Source: Branchipolynoe longqiensis (Eukaryota; Annelida; Polychaeta; Phyllodocida; Polynoidae). Taken from it: a stretch of 64,000 nt of DNA. A program made the position numbers and the translations under genes. A model generated the notes under the pieces. The model worked only from the letters and a program-made list of their open reading frames with translations, did not search any database and had not been told where the DNA came from. The stretch is taken from NCBI GenBank assembly GCA_030323885.1, contig CM059199.1:41300590-41364589 (forward strand), in the 5' to 3' direction. This document shows, one piece after another, positions 33,771 through 43,619 of this stretch. Numbering within the stretch: the first letter of the stretch is position 1; every line of letters begins with the position of its first letter.

Positions 33771-33874
33771 CGAGGAGAGCGATGTGAGTGGGCAGGAAGA
33801 AGAGAGGGATGATGGGCGAAGGGTCAGGCATAGCGTGAAGCGAGTGAGCGGGTTTAAGTGAGGGGTATCAGGAG

Positions 33875-33925
33875 GTTGTTAGTGTGTTGTTGGAGTTTTA
33901 CGTCCTGGCAACATCTAAGGTCAGG
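33875..33925 (-). mobile_element. SINE 3' fragment
   Basis: 'gttgttggagttttacgtcc' followed by 'tggcaacatctaaggtcag' is the SINE 3' end in reverse complement. Confidence 0.75.
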
Positions 33926-34029
33926 AGGAGAGTGGAGCAGTAGAAAGGGAGGGGACTTGATGACTTGAGGGGACAATGGGGAGACGTGGAGAAAAGAGGA
34001 GAAGGAGAGCCGGATATGGGGGTGCGGGA

Positions 34030-34095
34030 GAGGAATTGGTTGATTGTTGGAGTTGTACGTCCTGGCAACATTTAAGGTCATATGCGGACGGGTGG
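34030..34095 (-). mobile_element. SINE 3' fragment
   Basis: 'ggttgattgttggagttgta' to 'aaggtcatatgcggacggg' is a second short 3' end close to 33875-33925. Confidence 0.75.
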
Positions 34096-34139
34096 GAAAG
34101 GGGTGTGTAATGTATGTTCTTATACAAACGCCCCCAACT

Positions 34140-34460
34140 GTTTGTTTGTTTTTTGTGTTACATCCTAGCAACATCTAAGGTCATATCAGGATGGATACTG
34201 ACTTGTGACATTGTGCACTCATGGTGTCTTTATAGTGCTGCCCCGCTGGGAGAGCAGGCCACCAGCTCCATGATCTGATGTCCCACTCAGTTAAATTATC
34301 CTGACACTGAGCCAACCAGTCATTGCCCTATCCTAATAATGCCAAACGCCTGTCTAGGAAGCGACAAGTATCAATCTTTAAGTCATTGGTTTAACTCGAC
34401 CAGGTTTTGAACCGACATGGGAGACGGATGCTCTAACTGATTCGGCCATCCCATCTGGTT
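34140..34460 (-). mobile_element. SINE, head type A
   Basis: It runs from 'tgtttgttttttgtgttaca' to the head complement 'cggccatcccatctggttg'. The B-box region is damaged ('caggttttgaacc'). Confidence 0.88.
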
Positions 34461-34559
34461 GGAACGCCCCCAGCTTAATGCCACGTCACGATCGTGGGGA
34501 ATGTGATAACATCATGGAATAAAGTCATGCCCCGGTCACATACCTATTAGTGAACATAG

Positions 34560-36690
34560 GTGATTGATTGATTGATTGGTAGTTGCTTTACACCGTGTCG
34601 GCAGCATAGGCCATATTCACGGTGAGAAATGTTTGTTTTTTGTTCAAACCATCGCTTTTACATGTAAAAGCAGACAATCAATTATGTGCCAATAGACACT
34701 ACTTAAATTAGAAAGCTCACAATCATATATTTGTGGTCAAGGGAAACAAATTCCCATAGAAAAATAAAAGTTTTCTTAATAATTGAGAGAATCCATTTAG
34801 TAAACTATATGAGGTGGTACAGTCCAGCTGCCCTCAAAAGGCTAAAATGTTTTCCTGTTTTACCTTAGTAAAAAGGTCATGCATACTGTCTGCAGTGTAG
34901 AACCATTGGTGCAGGGCCAACAAATTAGCGCAACTTAGTGAAATGTGTTTGAGTGTCAGTGGGGACTGACACCCAATACATTCAGGGGGAGGTTCCCCCT
35001 TGAGCAGAAAAGCATGTGTAAGCCATGAGTGGCCAATACGGCAGCAGATAAGGACCACTTGGTCCCACCAACCTCCCACATGAGTCTGTGGTGGCTTTCC
35101 CACAGATGGTTCAATTTCTTCAAGTTTATTAATGTTTTCATCCCACTCATGTTGCCTTTGGATTTTATGTGGGTGGCTATTTGTGGTTTCAGATCAGAGT
35201 GAGGGATCAGACACAGTTCAAGATCACAGTTCAGGGCCTTCTTCGCAGCCCGATCAGCTTGTTCGTTTCCTTGTATGCCGGCATGGCCAGGCACCCAGCA
35301 CAGGTAGATATCATACCCATCCGTTGTCAGTTGGTTCATTTTATAAATGACCGTTGCTAGAATAGGGTGATTCGTTTTCAGTCCAGCAACAGCCAGGAGG
35401 CAAGAGAATGAATCACTGTATATAACATAGTTAGTGTGGTTGGATACCTCAATACACCCTAAAGCGAGAAGGAGTGCTTGGGCTTCTGCAGTGAAAATCG
35501 AGCTCTGATCGGGCAAACGTACACCAAATTTTTCCCGTCGGCAGACTGCCGCAGCAGCTACCCGGCTTTGGTCTTTCGAACCATCAGTGTATATGGAGAG
35601 GTGGTCTGCAAACTGGCCTTGAATCTCTGCATGCAGTCATTGGTACTCGAGTGGATGTGTCCCAGACTTCATCAGTTTCGTGAGTCGGAGGATAACCGAT
35701 GGCTTTCTCAACGACCACGGGGGATGTTCTGGGACTTTGGCATCCTCCAACATGTCCAAATCCACACCCAAGGCCTCCAAATGAGGTTTCAGTCAGAGCC
35801 TCAGTGGCCGGATGTAATTTGGCCTGGCTTCATACCTGGATTTGTCATGTTGCTCGAATAGACAATTGTGTGCGGGATGCAATGCATTAGTTATTATCTT
35901 GACTACATATTGCATGGCCAGTTTGATTCTCCTGTTGTTAAGTGATGGTTCATTGGCTTCGACATAAAGGCTCTGAACTGGTGAGGTGCGGAAGGCCCCA
36001 AGGGCCAGGCGCAGTCCCTGGTGGTGGATCGTGTCTAGCAGCCCAATATATGATTTCCTTGCGGAACCGTATACTATGCTGCCGTAATCCACTCGTGAAC
36101 GAAACCAAGGTTCTGTACACGGAGAGCAGAACATATCTGTCCGCTCCCCACTCTGAGCTGGACAGCACCCTCAGAATATCCAGCGCTTTCAGGCATCTTG
36201 TTTTCAGGTACTTTATATGTGGCACAAAAGACAGTTTTGCGTCGAGAATGAGGCCCAGAAATTTGGTTTTCTCAACGACTTTAATGGGATCCCCATCCAA
36301 GGTCAGCTCCAGTTCCACATACATTCTACACAGCAGGCAGAAGTGCATGCAGACTGTTTTGGTCTTGGAAAATTTGAAACTGTTCAGAACTGACCATCGA
36401 TGGATCCCATTTATGCTTGGTTGTAGCTGTCTCTCTATGACATTCATGTTAGCACCGCTGTAATATAAAACAAAGGCATCCACAAAAAGACTACAGGAGA
36501 CCCCCCCCCCCCACTTTACAGCAGCAGCAATACCATTGACCTTGACCCCGAAAAGGGTCACGGCTAGTATGCTGCCTTGAGGTACTCCTAGTTCCTGTGA
36601 GTGTAGGCGGGAATAGGTAGTCTTGACACGGACGCGGAAATGCCTGAAGGCTAGGTGAACATATTGGAGGCTAATGTGGGTCACAAGTGG
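34560..36690 (-). pseudogene. I-like LINE with reverse transcriptase and RNase H, inactivated
   Basis: Read on the minus strand. The 5' end (about 36690) is already inside the reverse transcriptase: QELGVPQGSILAVTLFGVKV, then FVDAFVLYY, where the catalytic pair F/YVDD has its second aspartate changed to alanine. After a frameshift near 36130 the thumb region follows (RVDYGSIVYGSARKSYIGLL). RNase H is complete: YTDGSKDQ (about 35590), FTAEAQALLLAL, YSDSFSCLLAV and WVPGHAGIQGNEQADRAAKK supply the D, E, D and D-containing motifs. A CIGCQS zinc-knuckle-like C-terminus (about 34970) precedes an untranslated region ending 'gacacggtgtaaagcaac' and a (CAAT)n tail at 34560-34580. RNase H after reverse transcriptase fits the I superfamily. 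The first ~half of the element is missing. Confidence 0.92.
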
Positions 36691-36722
36691 TGTAAGTATG
36701 TTAAACTACATTGAAATTCATT

Positions 36723-36830
36723 AAGATAAGGCAGGTTTTGGTACAGATAAATATGTTAAGGTACGGATAAATAGGTTACGGTATGGATAAATAAATTATG
36801 GTACGGATAAATATGTTAGGATATGGATGC
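36723..36830. repeat. 20-bp tandem repeat
   Basis: 'ggtacggataaatatgttag' recurs about five times with small changes. Confidence 0.85.
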
Positions 36831-36884
36831 CGGTATGCTCAACTACATTCAACTACAATCAACTACGTTGGCTTCGTCCAAGTA

Positions 36885-36968
36885 TTCTAGAGTATGCTAG
36901 AGCATGCTAGAGCATGCTAGAGCATGCTAGAATCTGCTAGAGTACACTAGAGTATGCTAGAGTATGTT
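36885..36968. repeat. 10-bp tandem repeat AGAGCATGCT
   Basis: About eight units of 'agagcatgct'/'agagtatgct'. The unit holds the palindrome AGCATGCT. Confidence 0.85.
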
Positions 36969-37039
36969 ACCATCACGTATGCAAATTCAGCCCCTAACGT
37001 AGCACTCTTTTGAACATGTCCAAAGATTAAATCAGAACT

Positions 37040-37495
37040 GAATGCTGGTATGTTCAACTATGTTCAACTACATTCAACTATGTTCAACTGCATTCAATTA
37101 TGTTCAATTACATTCAATTACGGTCAAATACATTCAATTATGTTCAACTATGTTCAACTACGTTCAACTACGTTCAACTACGTTCAACTACATTCAACTA
37201 TGTTCAACTGCAGTCAATTACATTCAACTGCACTCAACTATGTTCAACTATGTTCAACTACATTCAATTAGGTTCAACTATGGTCAACTACGGTCAACTA
37301 GTTCAACTAGTTCAACTACGTTCAACTATGTTCTACTACGTTCAACTCTGTTCAACTCTGTTCAACTCTGTTCAACTCTGTTCAACTCTGTTCAACTCTG
37401 TTCAACTTTGTTCAACTCTGTTCAACTCTGTTCAACTCTGATCAACATGTTCAACTATGTTCAACTATGTTCAACGACTTTCAACTACGTTAGCC
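37040..37495. repeat. 10-bp tandem repeat TATGTTCAAC
   Basis: About 45 units of 'tatgttcaac'/'tacattcaac', becoming 'tctgttcaac' at 37340-37440. The 10-bp period is not a multiple of three and the unit lacks stops, so all three plus frames are open; the long frame encodes a ten-residue repeat and is not evidence of a gene. Confidence 0.92.
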
Positions 37496-37569
37496 TCCAC
37501 TATGTTCAACTACGTCCACTAACGTGTATGTCAACGGGCCTTCAGTTGCACTGGCAATCTTGAACTCAC

Positions 37570-37705
37570 AGTGTCCACGGGGGCGGCCTGAATCCCCAGT
37601 GGGGCAGCACTATAAAGTCTCCATGAGTGCACATTGTCGCAAGTTGGTACCTGTCCTGAAACGACTTTAGATGCCAGGACCTAAAACTCCAACAACCAAT
37701 CAAAG
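37570..37705 (+). mobile_element. SINE 3' half
   Basis: 'ccagtggggcagcactataa' to 'aaaactccaacaaccaatca' is the SINE 3' body and tail. Confidence 0.8.
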
Positions 37706-37710
37706 AACCC

Positions 37711-37800
37711 CGAACCCGCCCTCTGGTGGCAGTGTCAAGGACTATTATTTTGAGGAAAAAGATGCCTCTGTGGAAAATGTACAAAAAGGTCTATTGTTGA
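37711..37800 (-). repeat. short repeat carrying a CTCF-like motif, copy 1
   Basis: The minus strand reads 'cattttccacagaggcatc' and 'agtccttgacactgccacc', ending AGAGGGCGGG. It shares order and wording with 38838-38936 and 46850-46945. CACTGCCACCAGAGGGCGGG matches the known CTCF core closely. Confidence 0.6.
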
Positions 37801-38104
37801 CCTTAAAATTGCTCTATAAAATCAATAGTCGCACAGTCAACAACAGGTATTGGATTTCACAATACAATCATGGATCTGATTAGCCCCAAAAAAAACCTCT
37901 TTGTTGCAATAATTTCATTAGTAATTTTACTGATAAGTAGTCAAATGTGGCTTCATTCGATTCTTTTTGCAGATACAATTTCCTACTGTTTATTAAAGCG
38001 AATCCTGGTTTCTTTGCAAATACAAACCTACAAAGTAATATGCATGGTGTAATGAATTATTAACTGGGTGACCGAACAAAGTTAGTGTTTGCGGTCCATT
38101 TTTG

Positions 38105-38228
38105 CATGTCGTTGGATTTAAGCTCCTGGTTTCGAAACCTGGCTGAGTCAAATTGATACTTGTTATTACCTCGTCTGCATTACAAGGATAGGGCCAGGCG
38201 CTCAGCATTACTAGGATAGGGCAAGACG
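38105..38228 (+). mobile_element. SINE head and partial body, internally duplicated
   Basis: 'ggtttcgaaacctggctgag' (B-box region) leads to 'aaattgatacttgttattac'. 'aggatagggc' and 'gcattactaggatagggcaa' follow, with a duplicated middle. Confidence 0.6.
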
Positions 38229-38382
38229 CCTAGCATTACTATGAGAGGGCAGTGAGCAGTGGAAAGCAAAGGGAAACCAATTACCAATGATTGAAAGTTC
38301 CCTGTATTTAGCTAATGTGCCAAAAACCTCATTTATTTCCTGGAAGTCACGCCAACTCACGACTTCAGAGAGCATGAAAGAG

Positions 38383-38815
38383 ATTGATTGATTGGTGGTT
38401 TCTTTAAGCTGTGTTGGCAGCATAGGCCATATTCACGGCGAGAATTGTTTGTTTTTTATTCAACCATTGCCTTTACATATCATGTAAAAGCATACAATCA
38501 GTTATGTGTCAATAGACACTTATGGATTTTTAAAAGCTCAAAATCATATAATAAAATAAAATAGATGAAAGAATGAATTAATAAAAAATGTGTTAGTGAA
38601 CTATATGAGGTGGTACAGACCAGCTGCCCTCAACAAATCTAAAATGTCTTCTTGTTTAACTTTAGTAAAAAGGTCATGCATGCTCTTTGCAGTGTAAAAT
38701 TGTTGGCGCGGTGCCATAAAATCAACACAGTTTAGTAAAATATGCTTGACTGTCAGTGGGGACTGACATCCAATACATTCAGCGGAGCATGATCTACTAT
38801 CCACAAGACTAGTTT
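38383..38815 (-). pseudogene. I-like LINE, 5'-truncated 3' end
   Basis: The minus strand encodes ECIGCQSPLTVKHILLNCVD, then FTKVKQEDILDLLRAAGLYH, the C-terminus of the 34560-36690 element, ending in a stop at about 38601. The untranslated region and (CAAT)n tail complement follow to 38383. No catalytic domain is left. Confidence 0.88.
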
Positions 38816-38837
38816 TCCCCCTTCCATCAGACAGCCG

Positions 38838-38936
38838 GTTGGTGGGAGAAGTCCTTTATAAAACCTCTTCCACAGATAATGTTGCACAGTAGGCTGCTAC
38901 CCGCAACATTAGTTCTCACACTGCCACCAGGGGATG
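38838..38936 (+). repeat. short repeat carrying a CTCF-like motif, copy 2
   Basis: 'aaacctcttccacagataat', 'ggctgctacccgcaacatta' and 'cacactgccaccaggggatg' lie in the family order. A partial copy without the motif is at 39693-39770. Confidence 0.55.
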
Positions 38937-39364
38937 ACATGGTGGTGGACATCCTCTAAAAGACCTACTCTATATTATCAACCTGCACAGTACCTAAAGC
39001 AGGGTGGTGATTGCTCTTGGGGTGGTTCGTAACATTACGGTGGTTTCCGGCTGCAGAACTGCAGCAATATAGGAAGGCCCTGATAAATCGGTCCAATCTT
39101 CGGTTGAAGATTAATCTTCAGTGTGGATGGTTATAGAATCTGGGGATGTCTTTACAACATTCAAAATGGCGAAGCATTGGGGATGCCCCCGAATCAATCC
39201 AGTCCAGCGGTAGCAGAGCACTCGCATCCAGTCGACAGCAGCAAGGGTTTAGGAGGAAGGGGCTGGTAAAGGTGGATCCAGCGGTTCCAGCAACAAGAAC
39301 AAAGCTAGAGAAATGATACAATAAAGGGCCCCACCCAAGCTAACAACTCCCTTGATCAGGGGGG

Positions 39365-39685
39365 GGGGGGAGAAGTAATCGGTAGAGTGCTAGCCTCACA
39401 TGCAGGAGATCGGGAGTTCCATTCCCGGTCTAGTCAAATCAATGACTTATAAAAGTGAGACTTATTGCTTCCTAGCCTGACACTTAGGCCATGACAAGGA
39501 CCGGTTAGCTCAGTGTGAGGATAAGGTGATTGAGGGGATATCGGGTCATGGTGCCGGTGGCCTGATTTCTCAGTGGGGCAGTGCTAGAAAGTCACCATGA
39601 GAACGCATTGTCACTAGATGGTGTCCATCCTGATATGGCCTTAGATGTTGCCTGGATGTAAAACTCGAACAGCCAACCAATCCTA
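39365..39685 (+). mobile_element. SINE, head type B
   Basis: The head is 'agtaatcggtagagtgctag' with B box 'gagttccattcc'. The tail is 'aaaactcgaacagccaacc'. Its 5' edge meets a G run. Confidence 0.85.
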
Positions 39686-39692
39686 GCCCAAA

Positions 39693-39770
39693 GCAATCCT
39701 TCATAAGACCTTTTCCACATTCTCATTCTGCAAACTGAACTGTTACCCACATTACTTATCCCACTACACC
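39693..39770 (+). repeat. short repeat family, copy 3 (partial)
   Basis: 'tccttcataagaccttttcc' and 'gaactgttacccacattact' match copy 2 at 38848-38910. The CTCF-like end is absent. Confidence 0.45.
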
Positions 39771-39789
39771 TAAAGACGAGTAGTCTTGT

Positions 39790-40452
39790 CCATATATATC
39801 ATCATCATCATGCTGTCGGTTGCGATGCAACAAAGACTGCTTTCATTACATGACTGCCGCTCTCCATTTAGCTCTCTGCTGTGAGAGTTGCGTCCATGAG
39901 TCGGTCTTAATGTCTCTCAGCTTCAGGTTTCTCTTGATGGTATCCCTGAATCGGAGACGGGGGCGCCCTCTCTTTCTGTAGCCAGAAGACAGTTGAGAAT
40001 AGAGGATCTGCTTTGGTAGCCTGTCTGATGACATCCTCATGAGGTGTCCAGTCCACCGGAGATTCTTTTTGATCAGAAGATCTTCCATAGAGGGCAACCC
40101 CATCCGTTCGAGTATTTCCTTATTTGTCACTTTGTCCTTCCAGGTTAGCCTCATGATTGAACGCAGATGTCGCATCATGAAGGCATGCAGCCTTTTCACC
40201 TGCTGTCTGTACACTGTCCAGGCCTCGGCTCCGTATAGTAGGGTGGATAGCACGATTGTGCGGTAGATCTTACCTTTGACCCGAATGGACACATGGTGGT
40301 TGTTCCAGAGTCTCTGGCGTAGTCGGCCAAAAGATGCGCTAGCCTTGGCCATCCTCCTCTGTATCTCAGCATCAATGCGTCCATCACTTGATATAGTGCT
40401 TCCGAGATAGGTGAATTCCGGAACAGAGTTCAGCTTGTTTCCGTCAACCACA
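39790..40452 (-). pseudogene. RTE-like LINE, C-terminal reverse-transcriptase region, open
   Basis: A 201-codon minus-strand frame reads FTYLGSTISSDGRIDAEIQR, SFGRLRQRLWNNHHVSIRVK, IVLSTLLYGAEAWTVYRQQ, HLRSIMRLTWKDKVTNKEIL and RWTGHLMRMSSDRLPKQILY, ending KTDSWTQLSQQRAKWRAAVM. It is the undamaged counterpart of 7455-8690 from after the FADD motif to the stop. The 3' side ends in (ATG/GAT)n at about 39799-39812. The upstream half, with endonuclease and catalytic motifs, is missing: homology stops at 40452, where an unrelated hairpin-rich repeat starts. It encodes the thumb/connection region but cannot be active alone. Confidence 0.9.
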
Positions 40453-40454
40453 TT

Positions 40455-40592
40455 TCATGAAAGCTGCCTGCAAAAGTATTGAAGTGCTGCTGGCTTTTGC
40501 AAGTTACCAGCAGCACTCTCTCCGGGAGCAAATAGAGGTTTCACACCGGCAAGAACATGTCAAGACAGGCGCAAAACTATTTGTCCCTGCAG
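40455..40592 (-). repeat. hairpin-rich dispersed repeat, copy 1
   Basis: Contains AGTGCTGCTGG (40483-40493) and CCAGCAGCACT (40507-40517), a perfect 11-bp inverted pair with a 13-nt loop. TGCAAAAG and CTTTTGCA are also inverted within it. The same ~135 bp occurs at 45343-45480 on the opposite strand. Confidence 0.75.
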
Positions 40593-40649
40593 TGGCTGGT
40601 CGGGAGATGTTGGGAGTTCCATACATCAACCGCCCTTAATGCTGCCACA

Positions 40650-41270
40650 GTGACATGGTTTTCTGTTTAGGATTTGCTCCCTTAGCCTTCGGTTCTGTCA
40701 AGGACCTGTACCACAAGGCAGTGGTTTAGAACTCTGCAAGGTAGGGGCATCAAACTCCCTGAGGTATTCTTATACCTGCATATATATATAACTATATAGT
40801 TATATTCATATATATATATATGATATATATATATTTATATATATGCTCCCTATGGGAAGTGTGGGAGCAGCAAGACGTAGATCAGCGGCCATATGCATGA
40901 ACCGGTGTTTGCTTCGCCTGGTATTAAAAGCTAATGTCAGGGTAGCTATTACCAGGGTGGCGAACTAGGTCAAGCTGTATTCAGGGGTGCGAAAAGTGGT
41001 CAGGATAGCTAACCATTCCAGTTATTTTTAGATTGGGGGAATACCCTCTAACTGGTACCGGTGTGTACTGCTAGGAGCCTGATAGATACGCTGGCACGGT
41101 GTGCACTAACTGGTACCCACATGTACTGTATGTATCTAAGCTCAAAATGCTTAATTATGGATAGTTTTGTCTTAACTATATTCATTATATATTATATTGC
41201 ATGCAGGTATCCATGTTTATGCCAAATTGCTCTGTATTTATATTAATTTTCAATCAAATTGAAATTTTGG
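40650..41270. other. no gene recognised; short (TA)n at about 40782-40842
   Basis: TA-rich tracts interrupted by short unique text. The rest shows no repeat or coding pattern. Confidence 0.4.
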
Positions 41271-41274
41271 ACCG

Positions 41275-41545
41275 TGCATATCGGCAAACGTAGTAAATTT
41301 GTTGTATGCCTTTGTTTTGCTGTCGATGCCGTTTTCAGCGACTTTACCCGAATCGACTTTACCCGAATCGACTTTACCCAACTCGTCTTGACCCGACTCG
41401 ACTCGACTTTACCGGACTCGACTATACCTGACTCGACTCGACCTGACCTGACTGGACCCGACCTGACTCCACTTTACCCAACTCCACTTTACTCAACTCC
41501 ACTTTACCCGACTCCACTTTACCCGACTCCACTTTACCCGACTAG
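41275..41545. repeat. dispersed repeat followed by a 15-bp minisatellite
   Basis: 41275-41340 matches 13390-13455. Directly after 'ccgttttcagcg' a minisatellite begins, with words 'cgactttacccgaat' and then 'ccactttacccgact'. The 15-bp unit gives a five-residue repeat in one frame. Confidence 0.8.
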
Positions 41546-41659
41546 TGTATATGTCCATGTGTATGTGTATTTGTGTGTATGTGTGTATGTCTGTCTGTGT
41601 GTGTCTGTCTTTTTGTGTGTGTCTGCCTCTGTCTGCTTGTGTATCTGTCTTTGTGTCAT

Positions 41660-41815
41660 TATCATTATTGGTATACTACGTAAGATCCAGCACTGTACCA
41701 GTGGCGCCACCTATGGCCTCCTCGCCTCCGCCGGATGTAGACCAGTGTATTTTTGTATATATACATATTATATACATATATATATATAAATAGATATATA
41801 TATATATATATAAGT
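41660..41815 (+). mobile_element. GGTGGCGCCACC foldback fragment and (TA)n
   Basis: 'ggtatactacgtaagatcc', 'accagtggcgccacctatgg' and 'gccggatgtagaccagtg' match the left half of 4300-4672. TA-rich sequence follows at 41755-41812. Confidence 0.7.
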
Positions 41816-41819
41816 GTGT

Positions 41820-42195
41820 GTATTAGTGGAGAAACCACCCAGAGAGGCCTGGCCCTGCGGCCGAGAGTTGCGGCTTATTATTGGTGACTGACTGATGCCC
41901 GGATGATGTGAGTGTAACTAGACGTGGAGCGGGATGTCCGTAATCAAACATGATGTATCATGCTTCCTGGACCTGTGTTCTGCATGATTTACTACGGTGT
42001 CCCCACAGTCGACGCTGCCTCCAGAACCACGCCCTAATAGCCCCCCCCCCCCGCCCCCCGCGCCCAGCACTCGAGTTTTCTTTAAGAATATGTCAGGATA
42101 CTGCGTGAGGTTGCATCCTGTCTATGCTAATCCTATCATCGGTCTAGGATTTAGTTCTTTTGTTTTTGCTCGTGCACACACTGTTCCTTTTCCTC
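41820..42195. other. no feature recognised
   Basis: A C run at 42040-42060 is the only notable composition. Confidence 0.4.
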
Positions 42196-42199
42196 CGTC

Positions 42200-42265
42200 C
42201 TGATATGACCGTAGATGTTGCTAATACGTAAAACAACACACAAACAAAACAAACAAAACAATCTT
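42200..42265 (+). mobile_element. SINE 3' end
   Basis: 'cgtcctgatatgaccgtaga' then 'gttgctaatacgtaaaac' with an ACAAAC-rich tail. Confidence 0.75.
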
Positions 42266-42319
42266 GCATAAATAAATCCTTAGACAAATTTAAATCCTTA
42301 AATATGTTTTAACCAATTT

Positions 42320-42537
42320 TCTTTGAGACACATAATCGATTGTATGCTTTCACATTTTTGAGGCTTTGAATACAATCAAAAAATGCTTGCTGTGAATATG
42401 GGCTATGCCGCCGATACGCAGTAAGGAACCCACTAATCAATCAATCAATCAAAACATCTAGTGTAAAGGCGATAGTTGAATACAAATAAACACTTCTTGC
42501 TGTGAATATGGTCTATTTTGCCGACACTGCATGACGA
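42320..42537 (+). mobile_element. two I-like LINE 3' ends in tandem
   Basis: 'gtgaatatgggctatgccgc' with a (CAAT)n tail ends at about 42451. A second 'gtgaatatggtctattttgc' segment ends at about 42537. Both match the untranslated end of 34560-36690. Confidence 0.75.
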
Positions 42538-42539
42538 TT

Positions 42540-42770
42540 GTTTGTTTGTTGTTGTTTTACATCCTAACAACATCTAAGGTCATATCAGGACGGGTATCGA
42601 CTTGTGACAGTGCGCATCTTTATACTGCTGCCCCACTGGGAGACCAAGCCACCAGCACCATGACCTGATATCCCACTCAGTCACATTATCCTGACACTGA
42701 GCCAATCATTCCTTGCTCTATCCTAATAATGCTGATCGCCTGGCTAGGAAGTGAGAAGTATTTCCAGCAT
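42540..42770 (-). mobile_element. SINE lacking its head
   Basis: It runs from 'tgtttgtttgttgttgtttt' to 'ctggctaggaagtgagaag'. The tRNA-like head is lost. Confidence 0.85.
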
Positions 42771-42923
42771 TAGTCCCATGGAGACAAGCATCTTAGCAAA
42801 CACACAACAAACAAACAACAACTACAACACTATCATCACTCATCCATAGCCCAACTCACTGAATTGAACGCAGAACACAGTGCATTGTCAAATGAATAAG
42901 CAAGGACCCATTTCCTTCCCTAA

Positions 42924-43218
42924 TCAGTCACACTATGGCTTGCAACCACTTGTCACTACTTTGCGACCACCAACAATGGGTCTTTGCACAGTGGTCGCAC
43001 AAAGGTTGCCAACTGGTCGCTGATCTCCAGGCGACCATTTTCATCGCAAGGAGGTTGCAGATGCTGCTCCAAAAACGTCCTTGTGACCAAAACAATCACC
43101 CGGACCGATCGCCATCAGATCACCGACCATTGATTTTCCATCCTTCCTTTTGCTTTGGTCGCAAGGAAGGGAAGCTAGCTTTTGGTTGCAAAGTGGTCGC
43201 AAGCCGTAGCGTGAGGCC
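42924..43218. mobile_element. Harbinger-like MITE, short copy with TGGTCGCA words
   Basis: TAA flanks both sides (42921-42923, 43219-43221). The tips are inverted: TCAGTCACACTATGGCTTGC and GCAAGCCGTAGCGTGAGGCC. The interior repeats TGGTCGCA, TGCGACCA and GGTTGCAA about fifteen times in both orientations. No coding frame is credible. Confidence 0.75.
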
Positions 43219-43224
43219 TAAGGA

Positions 43225-43520
43225 GCATTATTCGCCAAAAATGATCTGCCTTCAGGAGATTTGAGGACTGTTCCCCAAAAGCGGTATGATTGTGGAACCC
43301 AGGAAGCCCGCTTTCTTGTTTATATTCCAGCATCCTAATTAGATGGAGTCTTTCCTGGAAGGCCTGCCGGAAATCCGCACTGGGCTTTCCAATATTATTA
43401 CCTACAGCCCGGAGCCGGGGCATGGCTTGCCGTTTGCAATGCGACAATAATTTGTTTAATTACACTAACTTTCCGCCTCTGCCAATCAATATTCCTAATC
43501 TGTCCTAGGGTAAGTAATTT
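43225..43520. other. single-copy segment of high complexity
   Basis: It differs from the surrounding repeats. It has homeodomain-type sites (CTAATTAG at about 43336 and TTTAATTA near 43456) and a continuous minus-strand frame at 43175-43447 (RAVGNNIGKPSADFRQAFQE) that I do not recognise. It could be a conserved non-coding element, an exon, or neither. Confidence 0.3.
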
Positions 43521-43619
43521 AATCTAGCCACTGTCAACTTAATAAGGGGCTTAATGCCCTCTGGCTTCTGGTTGATTAGTTCAAACATCGCTGAATACTG
43601 CCTCTTCTATATCCAGCCA

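Noticed and set aside
32841..33831. Minus-strand proline/histidine-rich frames of 149 and 169 codons
   Set aside because: They follow the period of the G-rich satellite and show no independent coding signal.
37042..37563. A 173-codon frame with a ten-residue repeat
   Set aside because: It is translation of a 10-bp tandem repeat that is open in every plus frame; no signal peptide, domain or conserved flank.
42940..43230. CRISPR-like spaced repeat (TGGTCGCA words)
   Set aside because: Words are too short, occur in both orientations with irregular spacing, and lie between transposon-type inverted ends; the window is eukaryotic.
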